The position numbers and the translations under genes were made by a program. From assembly GCF_030540875.1 (NCBI RefSeq), contig NZ_JAUOEM010000003.1, positions 372,001-436,000 of the forward strand: a stretch of 64,000 nucleotides of DNA, read 5' to 3'. This DNA is from Flavivirga amylovorans (GTDB lineage Bacteria > Bacteroidota > Bacteroidia > Flavobacteriales > Flavobacteriaceae). Each line of letters opens with the position of its first letter. Position 1 is the stretch's first letter. The notes under the pieces were generated by a model. That model worked only from the letters and a program-made list of their open reading frames with translations, was not told the origin of the DNA and searched no databases. Positions 1-7,452 of this stretch are shown one piece after another.

Positions 1-2
1 AC

Positions 3-422
3 CTTTTAGAATCCTATCGTACAGATGGAACAAAAACAAGCTACCATTGGGGGTATAATGATACTTATCCTGTTATAAAAGCAGAAAACATTACGGTTAA
101 CCTTTCTAGTATAGCTGAAAATACTTCCTATCTGCCTTCAGGATATAGCAATATGGAAAGTCTATTGCTTAGTTTAAACAATATAGCCACCGATTCACAG
201 CAGAAGCTACGTTGGAAAACTTATAATGAAAACCTAAGAGCTGCCTTACCAGATGTCATGGTCACTACTTATACCTACGATCCACTCATAGGCGTCACGA
301 GTATCACAGATCCCAAAGGTTATACTATGTATTATGAGTACGATGAGTTTAACCGATTAAAACAGGTTAAAGATGCTGATGGCCATATTTTAACCAAGAA
401 CGAATACAATTATAAACAATAA
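3..422 (+). CDS. C-terminal end of an RHS/YD-repeat protein (5' end outside window)
   Basis: The reading frame is open from the first bases of the window to the stop at 420-422, so this is the last ~139 codons of a longer gene, not a gene starting at the ATG at 153. The translation contains YD-type repeats: TYTYDPLIGVTSITDPKG followed by YEYDEFNRLKQVKD. This is the classic RHS/YD signature found in large secreted or cell-surface proteins that build hollow shells around C-terminal toxins. It ends bluntly at a YD repeat without a toxin tip. It lies 3 nt before the next RHS gene, which suggests a two-gene operon in which a large upstream RHS partner precedes a DUF6443-type protein, as is common in Flavobacteriaceae. 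Confidence 0.85.
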   Translation, partial: LLESYRTDGTKTSYHWGYNDTYPVIKAENITVNLSSIAENTSYLPSGYSNMESLLLSLNNIATDSQQKLRWKTYNENLRAALPDVMVTTYTYDPLIGVTSITDPKGYTMYYEYDEFNRLKQVKDADGHILTKNEYNYKQ

Positions 423-425
423 ATA

Positions 426-3400
426 ATGATGATTATGAAAAAGCTACTATTTTCAATGGCCACTATTTTTGTTTCATCATTAGTTATGGGGCAAACCACA
501 ACAGAGAACTATATTAAAAACACCACTTATCAAACTGAAACTACTACGGGAAGTGTTTCTCCAGATGATAAAATAGAAACCATAACTTATTTTGATGGCT
601 TGGGTCGCCCCAAACAAAATATTGGTATTCGAGCTGGAGGAAACAGCGAAGACATTATTACTTATATGGGTTATGATGATTTTGGCAGACAGGATAAAGA
701 CTATTTACCTTATGCACTATCAAGTGGAGATGGGAGTTATCAACCTAATGCAGAGAGTGACACACGAAGTTATTATGATACAGCCACAAGGTATACAGAT
801 GATTTTATAGGCATGACTACTACTGAGATTAATCCGTTTTCCCAAAAGGAATTTGAAACCTCACCACTTAATAGAGTCTTAAAACAAGCAGCTCTAGGAA
901 AAGATTGGAAACTAGGTAGCGGCCATGAAATAGAGTTTGAATACCAAAGTAATGCCACTGGAGAGGTGAGACAATTTGATGTTGAGCTAACTGCTGTAAA
1001 CACTAATGGAGGCACCTTCTACGATCCTGTTCTTACATTAAACACTAATTCCGAATTTTATTCTGCGGGTGAGCTCTACAAAACCATTACAAAAGATGAG
1101 AACCATGATGGAAGCACTAGCAAGGAACATACCACCGAGGAGTTCAAGGACAAACAAGGTATGTTGGTACTCAAGCGTACCTATACTTTGGCAAACAATG
1201 TAGAAATACCCCATGATACTTATTACGTCTACGATGACTATGGTAACCTTACCTATGTGTTGTCCCCTAAGATGAATGCAAGTACCAATACATTAAGTGT
1301 AATTAACCAACAATTGAATGGACTGGGCTATCAGTACACCTACGATTACAGAAACCGCCTTATAAAAAAGCGCATACCAGGCAAAGCCCCTGAGGAGATC
1401 GTCTATGACAAACTGGATAGACCTATATTCACCCAAGATGGCAACCTTAAGGCTCAGGGCAAATGGCTTTTTACAAAATACGATGCCTTTGGCAGAGTCG
1501 TTTACACGGGTATTTACAGTTCCCCAAAGAACAGGAAACAGCTCCAGAAAGATGCCAACGAGAGCTCTGCGGTACATGAGACCAAACAACAATCTTCAAA
1601 CATGACATTATCTGGTATTTATTATTCTAACAATAGTATTACTACAGACGCTTCAAATGTAGAGGTGCTTACCGTAAACTATTACGACAACTATGATTTT
1701 GATATAGATGGAGGAGTCCATCCAGGATTTGTGTTTAGCGTATCCCCTACAGATAAGGTAAAAGGATTGACTACAGGTAGCAAGGTCAAGGTATTGGATG
1801 ATGACCCTAATACCAACGATTGGATTACAACGGTAAGCTACTATGATGAAAAGGCCAGGCCTATCCATATATATAGCCATAACGAATATCTGGTTACGAC
1901 AGACAGGACGGAAAGCAAATATGATTTTACAGGGCGAGTGATCTTCTCTGAAACAGAGCATACCAAAAATGGCACGACCGTAAAAACGAAGGATAATTTT
2001 ATCTATGACCATATGGGACGCCTAACCAAACAATCGCAGATTATTAACAATGTGGCTGGTGAAGAGGTTATCGTAAAGAATACTTATGATGAGTTGGGGC
2101 AGTTGATCTCTAAGGGTGTGGGCGGTAAGAAAACTGCTCCCAAGAGACTACAGAATATTGATTATACATATAACATCAGGGGGTGGCTCAAACAGATAAA
2201 TGATACGGACTGGTTGGGCAAGGATCTTTTCGCATTTAAGATAAACTATAATACGGTGACCTATAGCGGAGGACATCTTAAGTTAGATACAGAGCCTCTA
2301 TACAACGGCAACATCAGTGAGACCATCTGGAAAACGGCCAATGATAATAAGAAACGAGGCTACGGGTATAGATATGATGCCCTGAACCGGATTACAGATG
2401 CCACTTATAAGGCCGGTAAATGGCTTGGGGAGGAGAACCAGTTCTTTAGTTTAAAGGACGTGGTTTACGATAAGAATGGTAACATTCAGGAACTCATACG
2501 AAATGCGCCTAACGCTACCTTTACAGATAACGTAAAGTTGGACAAGCTCTTTTATAAGTACAAGGACGATAGCAATCAACTCTCAAGGGTAAGCGATATG
2601 GCCAGTACAATAAACACCTATGGGTTTAAGGACTATAACGAAGCTGGAGTCCCAGACTACGACTATGATGCCAATGGTAATATGATTGAGGACAAGAATA
2701 AGCATATAGGAATTATAAAATACAACCACCTGAACCTACCTGCAGAGGTATTGGTCGACGATCTAGACGGCTACCATCTTGCTTTTATCGAATACGTCTA
2801 TGATGCTTTGGGCAATAAACTCTCCAAAAGAGTAGAGGCAGGCAATTATGAAGGACCAGCACATGAAGAGTATGTTATCATAGAATACAAGCTGACCGAA
2901 TACGCAGGTAACTATGTCTATGAGACAATCGATTTAGTGGAATCAGGAACACTGAAGTTCTTTAACCACCCTGAAGGCTATGTCGAGCCCAAAGATGAAT
3001 TTGATTTATCTCTGGGATTTGACTATATTTATCAGTTTAAGGATCACTTAGGGAACATTAGATTGAGTTACAAAGATAGTAACAATGACGGTACGGTTAA
3101 TTCTTCAGATATACTAGAAGAAAACAACTACTATCCCTTTGGACTTAAACATAAAGGGTATAATACAAATGTTGTATCGCATCATCCTTATAAAGATTAT
3201 CAAGGTCAAGAATTGACTGAAGAATTAGGTCTTAACATGCATGAATGGAAGTATCGTTTTAGTGACCCTGCATTGGGGCGATTTATAAGTATTGACCCGT
3301 TAGCTGAAGATTACCCTTATAATTCAACTTATGCTTTTCAAGAAAACAAACTTGGTATGGGAATTGAATTAGAAGGAGCTGAACTTTTAGAAAGAGTTAA

Positions 3401-3977
3401 AGACGCTTGGAAAGGGTTAAAAAGAGTATTTGTTACACCTGTTCAAGAAGCAAAACCACATTTACTTGATAATACCCCGACAAGTTCAACACCAACCAAA
3501 AATATTACGGGGAATTACTTTGGCGATGCTTTATACAAATTAGCTGGAGGTGAAACAATTTCAAAAGCAATCGATGGTAATCATAAGGCTCAAGGTCAAG
3601 TTATAATGAATACCCTAGTAAGTCTAGCACCGGGAAGTAAGGTTAACCCAGTAGATAACATAGCAACCAAGGCAACAGTAGTGACTGAAAAATCAATTGT
3701 AAAAGCTCTAGATGGTTCTCCTATGAAAACTATTCAATCAGAAGTGTCGTTGCCTGTAGTACAAAGATACGTAGATAAATTAGATGCAGGACTTACTGCT
3801 CCGGCAATTAAGGTAGATAACGGTGTTATTGTAGAAGGTAATCATCGTTTTGTAGCTGGGCAAGTTCAAGGTACACCTCCTGCTCAAGTCCCCGGTGTAG
3901 TTCCTCGCAGCTCAAGAGAGTTAGTAAAACCTGTGAGTGAATTGAAAGTTAATCCAATAGATTATGGCAATAAATAA
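426..3977 (+). CDS. DUF6443/RHS-repeat protein with ParB-like C-terminal tip (candidate polymorphic toxin)
   Basis: 1183 aa. Translation may start at 426 or at the ATG at 435, which gives a cleaner signal peptide (MKKLLFSMATIFVSSLVMGQ). The N-terminal ~100 residues match DUF6443 (ITYFDGLGRPKQN, GYDDFGRQ). Many YD repeats follow (YDYRNRLIKK, YRYDALNRITDA). The core ends around residue 950-975 with the conserved RFISIDPLAEDYPYNSTYAF box. The ~200 residues after it are a different, lower-complexity tip. Its last ~90 residues read like a ParB/sulfiredoxin-type fold (IKVDNGVIVEGNHRFVAGQ near residue 1130). In this architecture the tip is usually a toxin and the next gene its immunity factor. The toxin role is inferred and no enzymatic residues are proven. 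Confidence 0.8.
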   Translation: MMIMKKLLFSMATIFVSSLVMGQTTTENYIKNTTYQTETTTGSVSPDDKIETITYFDGLGRPKQNIGIRAGGNSEDIITYMGYDDFGRQDKDYLPYALSSGDGSYQPNAESDTRSYYDTATRYTDDFIGMTTTEINPFSQKEFETSPLNRVLKQAALGKDWKLGSGHEIEFEYQSNATGEVRQFDVELTAVNTNGGTFYDPVLTLNTNSEFYSAGELYKTITKDENHDGSTSKEHTTEEFKDKQGMLVLKRTYTLANNVEIPHDTYYVYDDYGNLTYVLSPKMNASTNTLSVINQQLNGLGYQYTYDYRNRLIKKRIPGKAPEEIVYDKLDRPIFTQDGNLKAQGKWLFTKYDAFGRVVYTGIYSSPKNRKQLQKDANESSAVHETKQQSSNMTLSGIYYSNNSITTDASNVEVLTVNYYDNYDFDIDGGVHPGFVFSVSPTDKVKGLTTGSKVKVLDDDPNTNDWITTVSYYDEKARPIHIYSHNEYLVTTDRTESKYDFTGRVIFSETEHTKNGTTVKTKDNFIYDHMGRLTKQSQIINNVAGEEVIVKNTYDELGQLISKGVGGKKTAPKRLQNIDYTYNIRGWLKQINDTDWLGKDLFAFKINYNTVTYSGGHLKLDTEPLYNGNISETIWKTANDNKKRGYGYRYDALNRITDATYKAGKWLGEENQFFSLKDVVYDKNGNIQELIRNAPNATFTDNVKLDKLFYKYKDDSNQLSRVSDMASTINTYGFKDYNEAGVPDYDYDANGNMIEDKNKHIGIIKYNHLNLPAEVLVDDLDGYHLAFIEYVYDALGNKLSKRVEAGNYEGPAHEEYVIIEYKLTEYAGNYVYETIDLVESGTLKFFNHPEGYVEPKDEFDLSLGFDYIYQFKDHLGNIRLSYKDSNNDGTVNSSDILEENNYYPFGLKHKGYNTNVVSHHPYKDYQGQELTEELGLNMHEWKYRFSDPALGRFISIDPLAEDYPYNSTYAFQENKLGMGIELEGAELLERVKDAWKGLKRVFVTPVQEAKPHLLDNTPTSSTPTKNITGNYFGDALYKLAGGETISKAIDGNHKAQGQVIMNTLVSLAPGSKVNPVDNIATKATVVTEKSIVKALDGSPMKTIQSEVSLPVVQRYVDKLDAGLTAPAIKVDNGVIVEGNHRFVAGQVQGTPPAQVPGVVPRSSRELVKPVSELKVNPIDYGNK

Positions 3978-3982
3978 TCATT

Positions 3983-4465
3983 ATGAAAATAGTATTTGCT
4001 ACAGATAAAATTTTAGATATTCCTTACAATACATTAAAAGGAATCAATTTAAGTAATGAATCCTTACATAGAGCATTATTAGAAAATGTAGATATGAGTA
4101 ATTCTAATTTTATAAACACAGATTTTAGAGGTGCTTTTTTAAGCGGTTCTAATTTATCTAACTGTAATTTTTCTGACGCTAGTTTTATTACAGCTTTTTT
4201 AATGGATACAAATTTGGAAAACTCAAATTTAGAAAAATGTAGGATTATAGCATGTAATTTAAAAAATGCTAATCTAAAAAAGGCCAACCTAAATGGTGCT
4301 AATGTCAATGGTGCTATATTTGATAATTGCAATTTAGAAGGGGCAATAATGACCTGCATAGACATAGAAAAAGCATCTTTTAAAAATTCTACATTTAATG
4401 ATAAGACTGAATGGCCTAAAAATTTTAACCCAGTTTTTTTTGGTTCAAAAAAAGCAGATACTTAG
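3983..4465 (+). CDS. pentapeptide-repeat protein, candidate immunity to the RHS tip
   Basis: 160 aa, starting 5 nt after the RHS stop, so probably cotranscribed with it. Residues ~20-140 are tandem pentapeptide repeats of the A(D/N)LXX type (for example SGSNLSNCNFSDASF and LKNANLKKANLNGANVNGA). These fold into a right-handed quadrilateral beta-helix. The C-terminus ends with DKTEWPKNF, a common pentapeptide-protein tail. There is no signal peptide, so it is cytoplasmic. The gene is clearly more AT-rich than the RHS core. The position directly after a variable RHS tip suggests an immunity role. Pentapeptide proteins can also mimic DNA and protect gyrase, so other roles remain open. Confidence 0.75.
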   Translation: MKIVFATDKILDIPYNTLKGINLSNESLHRALLENVDMSNSNFINTDFRGAFLSGSNLSNCNFSDASFITAFLMDTNLENSNLEKCRIIACNLKNANLKKANLNGANVNGAIFDNCNLEGAIMTCIDIEKASFKNSTFNDKTEWPKNFNPVFFGSKKADT

Positions 4466-4551
4466 CATCTAAGTATAATTTAATTAAAAAGCAGTTGTCA
4501 ATTTTGATTACTACTTTTTTTATATCTTTAAAGATATATTAATTAAATTAT

Positions 4552-5343
4552 TTGAGTTTGAAATCGTATTCTAATGATTCGGAGATAAAAGCATCTATTA
4601 AGAAAAATGTTAAAGACCATGGTTGTCATATTTCTTTAATTAAAAGTGATGGCTATAACCCATCTTTTGGTTATACCGTTGGATTGACAAAACAATATAA
4701 TCATCCAGAGATTATAGTTTTAGGATTAGATGTAGAATCAACCCATGCAATACTTAATTCCGCTTTTTTAGATATTAAAGAGGGGACTAAATTCATTACC
4801 GAAATTGGGTATAATGGTTTTTTGGATGGATTTGAAATACAATTTGTAAATGTTTCTGGAGAATATTATTCTGATTATTTAGGCTATGCGGGTTGGTTTA
4901 ACGAAAACAGTTGGAACTTTAAGGCTTTGCAAATGGTATGGCCAGATAAACAATCTCATTTTCCTTGGGATAGTGATTTCGTTGAAGAGCTTAAATTTAG
5001 GCAACCCCTTTTAGATAGAAATCTTGATTTCAAGTTTCTAGAACTGAGAAGTCTCTCCGTTTTTACTACTGAAGATGTACTTAATGGTAGTACAGTCACT
5101 AATGTATTTCATGATGAAAAAGGAAACTGGCTATTCTATTCTGAAAATGGTAATGACACAAATTCTACTAAAATTGTTAGACTGGAAGATTTGGTTAAAG
5201 ATGATATTACCTTAAATCATATATATTTTTTAAATTATGGAGAATCTGCTTTTAGAAAAGATAAATTAAGTGATTGGATTATAGATTCTCATCCAATACG
5301 AAAAGTTATATCTGATACTTTAAATAATGATAATGAATCATAA
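4552..5343 (+). CDS. DUF4262 domain-containing protein
   Basis: 263 aa. The N-terminal ~150 residues match the DUF4262 pattern (GYTVGLTKQYNHPEIIVLGL, then GYAGWFN and WPDKQSHFPWD). The function of DUF4262 is unknown, but members are often found next to RHS/polymorphic-toxin tips in Bacteroidota. The only start before the domain is TTG at 4552 (or TTG at 4558), because an in-frame stop lies at 4540-4542. There is no ATG in the first half of the frame. The protein has no signal peptide. It could be a second immunity gene or cargo left by earlier tip replacement. A good hairpin terminator follows ~110 nt downstream. Confidence 0.7.
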   Translation: MSLKSYSNDSEIKASIKKNVKDHGCHISLIKSDGYNPSFGYTVGLTKQYNHPEIIVLGLDVESTHAILNSAFLDIKEGTKFITEIGYNGFLDGFEIQFVNVSGEYYSDYLGYAGWFNENSWNFKALQMVWPDKQSHFPWDSDFVEELKFRQPLLDRNLDFKFLELRSLSVFTTEDVLNGSTVTNVFHDEKGNWLFYSENGNDTNSTKIVRLEDLVKDDITLNHIYFLNYGESAFRKDKLSDWIIDSHPIRKVISDTLNNDNES

Positions 5344-5451
5344 GATACAACTAAATATTAATATAGCTTCCAAACCATCGTGTCCATCATTTAACATGAA
5401 CACATTGGCATAATCAATACATAAATATCCAATACATAGATATTAAAAACA

Positions 5452-5482
5452 AACGAGTGTACTTTATGTATGCTCGTTTTTT
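5452..5482 (+). terminator. intrinsic terminator after the RHS/immunity block
   Basis: An 11-bp stem (AACGAGTGTAC with GTATGCTCGTT, two G-U pairs), a 5-nt loop and a T-run. It lies ~110 nt after the DUF4262 stop. Confidence 0.8.
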
Positions 5483-5510
5483 GTGTGTAGTAATTGAGGC
5501 TAGATGTAAA

Positions 5511-5590
5511 AATAGATACCCCTGCTGGAGCTAGTATGCGTAACGGCTACCGCTAGCATTTGCTAGTGGCGTACTGAGCAAGTTTTAAGA
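5511..5590. repeat. hairpin-rich intergenic segment downstream of RHS locus
   Basis: Contains a stem CCGCTAGC-ATTT-GCTAGTGG (5550-5569) in a short stretch of higher GC than its surroundings. No open frame. It may be a leftover of RHS core or spacer sequence. I see nothing else between it and 5797. Confidence 0.3.
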
Positions 5591-5796
5591 TAAAGAAAGA
5601 ATAATATAAGAAGCTATTTTAGAAAAAGAGTAGCCTTTCTATTTATAGTTTTCAACTAAAATATTCATAATTTTACTTATAATTATATTTTTTATTTAAC
5701 AATAGTTAAATTTAGTTGTTAAAGTAGAGATAGGTTACAGAAAAAGTTGTTTAGCAATAAGTACCTTGCGATTTACCACTAGTTTTTATGTAACAA

Positions 5797-5817
5797 TGCG
5801 AAGTTTAAAACTTCGCA
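5797..5817. repeat. near-perfect 10-bp inverted repeat
   Basis: TGCGAAGTTT-A-AAACTTCGCA. It lies 22 nt downstream of the small minus-strand gene at 5840-5974 and may serve as its terminator, although only a weak T-run follows on the minus strand. Confidence 0.5.
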
Positions 5818-5839
5818 CAGCTAAAATATAGTTGTAGAT

Positions 5840-5974
5840 TTAATAAGCATAACGTTTCAAGCGCTTCCAAGTATCCTCATGGGAATTGATATGACTTGGT
5901 ATAATTCTATTGGTAAATAAACTCTCTTGAGTGATACTATTTAAGCATCTCGATATTCTGGTAGTTGATTTCAT
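5840..5974 (-). CDS. small basic protein, 44 aa, related context to the two 28-aa paralogues upstream
   Basis: Read on the minus strand, ATG at 5974 opens a 44-codon frame ending at TAA (5840-5842). The product begins MKSTTRISRCLNSITQE and ends HEDTWKRLKRYAY. The C-terminal pattern W-x2-x-K-R-Y resembles the W-N-x-K-R-R-aromatic end of the two upstream tiny genes. The leader just before the ATG (CAATCAAACAATCAAAA) resembles their leaders. It is too short for standard gene finders. No known family is recognised. Support comes from shared strand, spacing, leader and C-terminus, so it is a likely but unproven gene. Confidence 0.45.
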   Translation of the reverse strand: MKSTTRISRCLNSITQESLFTNRIIPSHINSHEDTWKRLKRYAY

Positions 5975-6043
5975 TTTTGATTGTTTGATTGGTACTGAAA
6001 TACTGAAACTAGTTCAGCACAGGTTGATGAAAGAATTGTTTTT

Positions 6044-6073
6044 AAAAGACGCTACTTATCTGTAGCGCCTTTT
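6044..6073 (-). terminator. terminator hairpin overlapping the 3' end of the 6056-6142 gene
   Basis: On the minus strand: AAAA, then GGCGCTAC-AGATAA-GTAGCGTC, then TTTT. The stop codon lies in the loop, so the last codons form the 5' arm of the stem. Confidence 0.65.
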
Positions 6074-6142
6074 ACTGTTCCAAGTGTAACTTTTAGTATT
6101 GTTTAAAGTTCCGCTTAATTGATTAGTGTTTAATGTTCTCAT
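6056..6142 (-). CDS. tiny basic protein, 28 aa (paralogue of 6190-6276)
   Basis: ATG at 6142, TAA at 6056-6058, minus strand. The product begins MRTLNTNQLSGTL and ends TWNSKRRYR. It is identical at 20 of 28 positions to the product of the gene immediately upstream, with synonymous third-base changes at shared Thr and Arg codons. This suggests divergence under protein-level selection after tandem duplication. The net charge is strongly positive at the C-terminus (K-R-R-Y-R). There is no signal peptide or membrane segment. The family is unrecognised. Possible roles include an RNA- or ribosome-binding peptide or a regulatory leader, all inference. Confidence 0.6.
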   Translation of the reverse strand: MRTLNTNQLSGTLNNTKSYTWNSKRRYR

Positions 6143-6182
6143 GATTTGTGATTTAATTTTGATTGATGATTTTTTGTCATAT

Positions 6183-6207
6183 AAAAGACTTATCTAAAAC
6201 GTCTTTT
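6183..6207 (-). terminator. terminator hairpin overlapping the 3' end of the 6190-6276 gene
   Basis: AAAAGAC, an 11-nt loop holding the stop codon, then GTCTTTT on the minus strand. It has the same design as the hairpin of the neighbouring copy. Confidence 0.55.
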
Positions 6208-6276
6208 ATTGTTCCATTTATTACTTTTAGTTCCTGTTAATGTTCCGCTTACTTGATTGTTGTTTAATGTTCTCAT
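6190..6276 (-). CDS. tiny basic protein, 28 aa (first of tandem pair)
   Basis: ATG at 6276, TAA at 6190-6192, minus strand. The product begins MRTLNNNQVSGTL and ends KWNNKRRFR. The length is exactly that of the next copy (6056-6142), with 20 of 28 residues identical, including MRTLN, NQ, SGTL, TKS, WN and KRR. Both copies have an ATCAATCAAA-like leader and a terminator hairpin that swallows the stop codon. A possible TTG/-7 promoter lies 73 nt upstream of the ATG. No homologue family is known to me. The paired conservation makes a chance open frame unlikely. Confidence 0.6.
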   Translation of the reverse strand: MRTLNNNQVSGTLTGTKSNKWNNKRRFR

Positions 6277-6348
6277 AATTGTTGTTTTTTGATTGATTTA
6301 TACTAGATAGACGATCATAAATTAAAAATGTTACAGTACTATGTATAA

Positions 6349-6377
6349 CAAAGTAATAAATTAACATATTTTAACAA
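6349..6377 (-). promoter_or_regulatory. possible Bacteroidota promoter for the tiny-gene array
   Basis: Minus strand: TTG (6375-6377), an 18-nt spacer, then TTACTTTG (6349-6356). This is one mismatch from the TAnnTTTG -7 consensus. Confidence 0.35.
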
Positions 6378-6500
6378 TTTTGATAGGGTAGCGGTAAGTA
6401 ATAACGCATTTTTTAGACTTTTAAAGTATTTAGGAATGGTTATTGTGTTAAATGAATACAAAATATCAAATAAGAGTAGATATATTTTCAGATAAAAAAA

Positions 6501-6508
6501 TATCTTTG
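6501..6508 (+). promoter_or_regulatory. -7 promoter box TATCTTTG
   Basis: A perfect TAnnTTTG match 40 nt before the ATG at 6549. No clear -33 TTG is seen. Confidence 0.5.
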
Positions 6509-6548
6509 AAACAATTTACATATTAATTCAGTGGAATAAAAGAAACAG

Positions 6549-7226
6549 ATGAGACTTTATTTTTCATTTTTTGTACTTCTTGTTTTTTCGTTATCAACTT
6601 ATGGTCAGGTAGATGCGAAAAGAAAATCTATTGCTATTCCTGCTATAAAAAGTAAAGATTCTGTTGATGCAAATCCGTTATTGCCATCTAGACCTATAAA
6701 CAATAATACATCGATCAACAATATAAATACGCCTAAGGTTTCTAAAAACCTTAATATGCCTAAAAAAGAGTTTTCCATGTTCCCTGCTGAAGAGTTTGGA
6801 AATCCGGGAGAACTTTATGAAGATAGACTTAATAAAAGCTTAGATCATTTAAAACTAAGCGAAGCAGAGTTAGAATTGAAAAACGGAAGTACCACAGATC
6901 AATATTTTGGCGATTTTAGAAGTAAGGCCAAGTTTGTAAATGTGGTCTACCGAGATCATGGGTATGTTGATGGGGATGTTATTCAGGTTTTAGTTAATGA
7001 TGATGTTATTCATGCCAGAGTGTATTTAACAAATGGCTTTAAGGGTTTTAAACTCGATTTACAACCAGGTTTTAATAAGATAGATTTTTTAGCTTTAAAT
7101 CAGGGAGAGTCTGGTCCCAATACAGCTGAGTTTAGGGTTGTAGACGATCTAGATAATTTGATATCTTCTAATCGCTGGAATCTGGCTACAGGTGTGAAAG
7201 CTACCATTATTATTGTAAAGGAATAG
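6549..7226 (+). CDS. conserved exported protein of unknown function
   Basis: 225 aa with an N-terminal signal peptide (MRLYFSFFVLLVFSLSTYGQ). A Pro/Asn-rich linker (residues ~30-75) is followed by a C-terminal beta-rich domain (YRDHGYVDGDVIQVLVNDDVI to the end) with an IDFLALNQGESGPNTAEFRV segment. I recognise it as a type of secreted protein often seen in Flavobacteriaceae but cannot assign a function. It is a single gene with its own -7 box upstream. It is followed by a decayed acetyltransferase on the opposite strand. It is probably periplasmic or surface-associated. Confidence 0.7.
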   Translation: MRLYFSFFVLLVFSLSTYGQVDAKRKSIAIPAIKSKDSVDANPLLPSRPINNNTSINNINTPKVSKNLNMPKKEFSMFPAEEFGNPGELYEDRLNKSLDHLKLSEAELELKNGSTTDQYFGDFRSKAKFVNVVYRDHGYVDGDVIQVLVNDDVIHARVYLTNGFKGFKLDLQPGFNKIDFLALNQGESGPNTAEFRVVDDLDNLISSNRWNLATGVKATIIIVKE

Positions 7227-7236
7227 GAGAGAGGCT

Positions 7237-7441
7237 CTATTTTGTTACAGGCATAATATAAAAAGAACAAATCCCCTCATTAGGTTCTTTAAACTCGTTT
7301 TCTTTTACAAAACCTTCTTTTTCATATAACTTAATAACTCTTTCATCAATTGTATAAACATCTTGCAGACCTTTTTAGTCTTATTAGTGTTTAAAACAAA
7401 TAGCTTTAATTAATTCAATAATCGTATTGTCGTAGCCCATA
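7237..7441 (-). pseudogene. GNAT acetyltransferase C-terminal relic, frameshifted
   Basis: On the minus strand, two frames together read like the end of a GNAT fold: MGYDNTIIELIKAICF, a break with stops, then VYTIDERVIKLYEKEGFVKE and a C-terminal FYIMPVTK before TAG (7237-7239). The E-R-x-I-x-L-Y-E-K-x-G-F box is typical of acetyltransferase motif B. The N-terminal acetyl-CoA loop is missing and there is at least one frameshift, so this is a remnant. Confidence 0.6.
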
Positions 7442-7452
7442 CAATCTTAAAT

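Noticed and set aside
153-422. Independent 89-aa gene starting at ATG 153
   Set aside because: The frame is open to the window edge and is the continuation of an RHS protein, so the ATG is internal.
4024-4365. 113-codon minus-strand frame over the pentapeptide-repeat gene
   Set aside because: Periodic coding repeats commonly leave the antisense frame open. The plus frame has the family signature.
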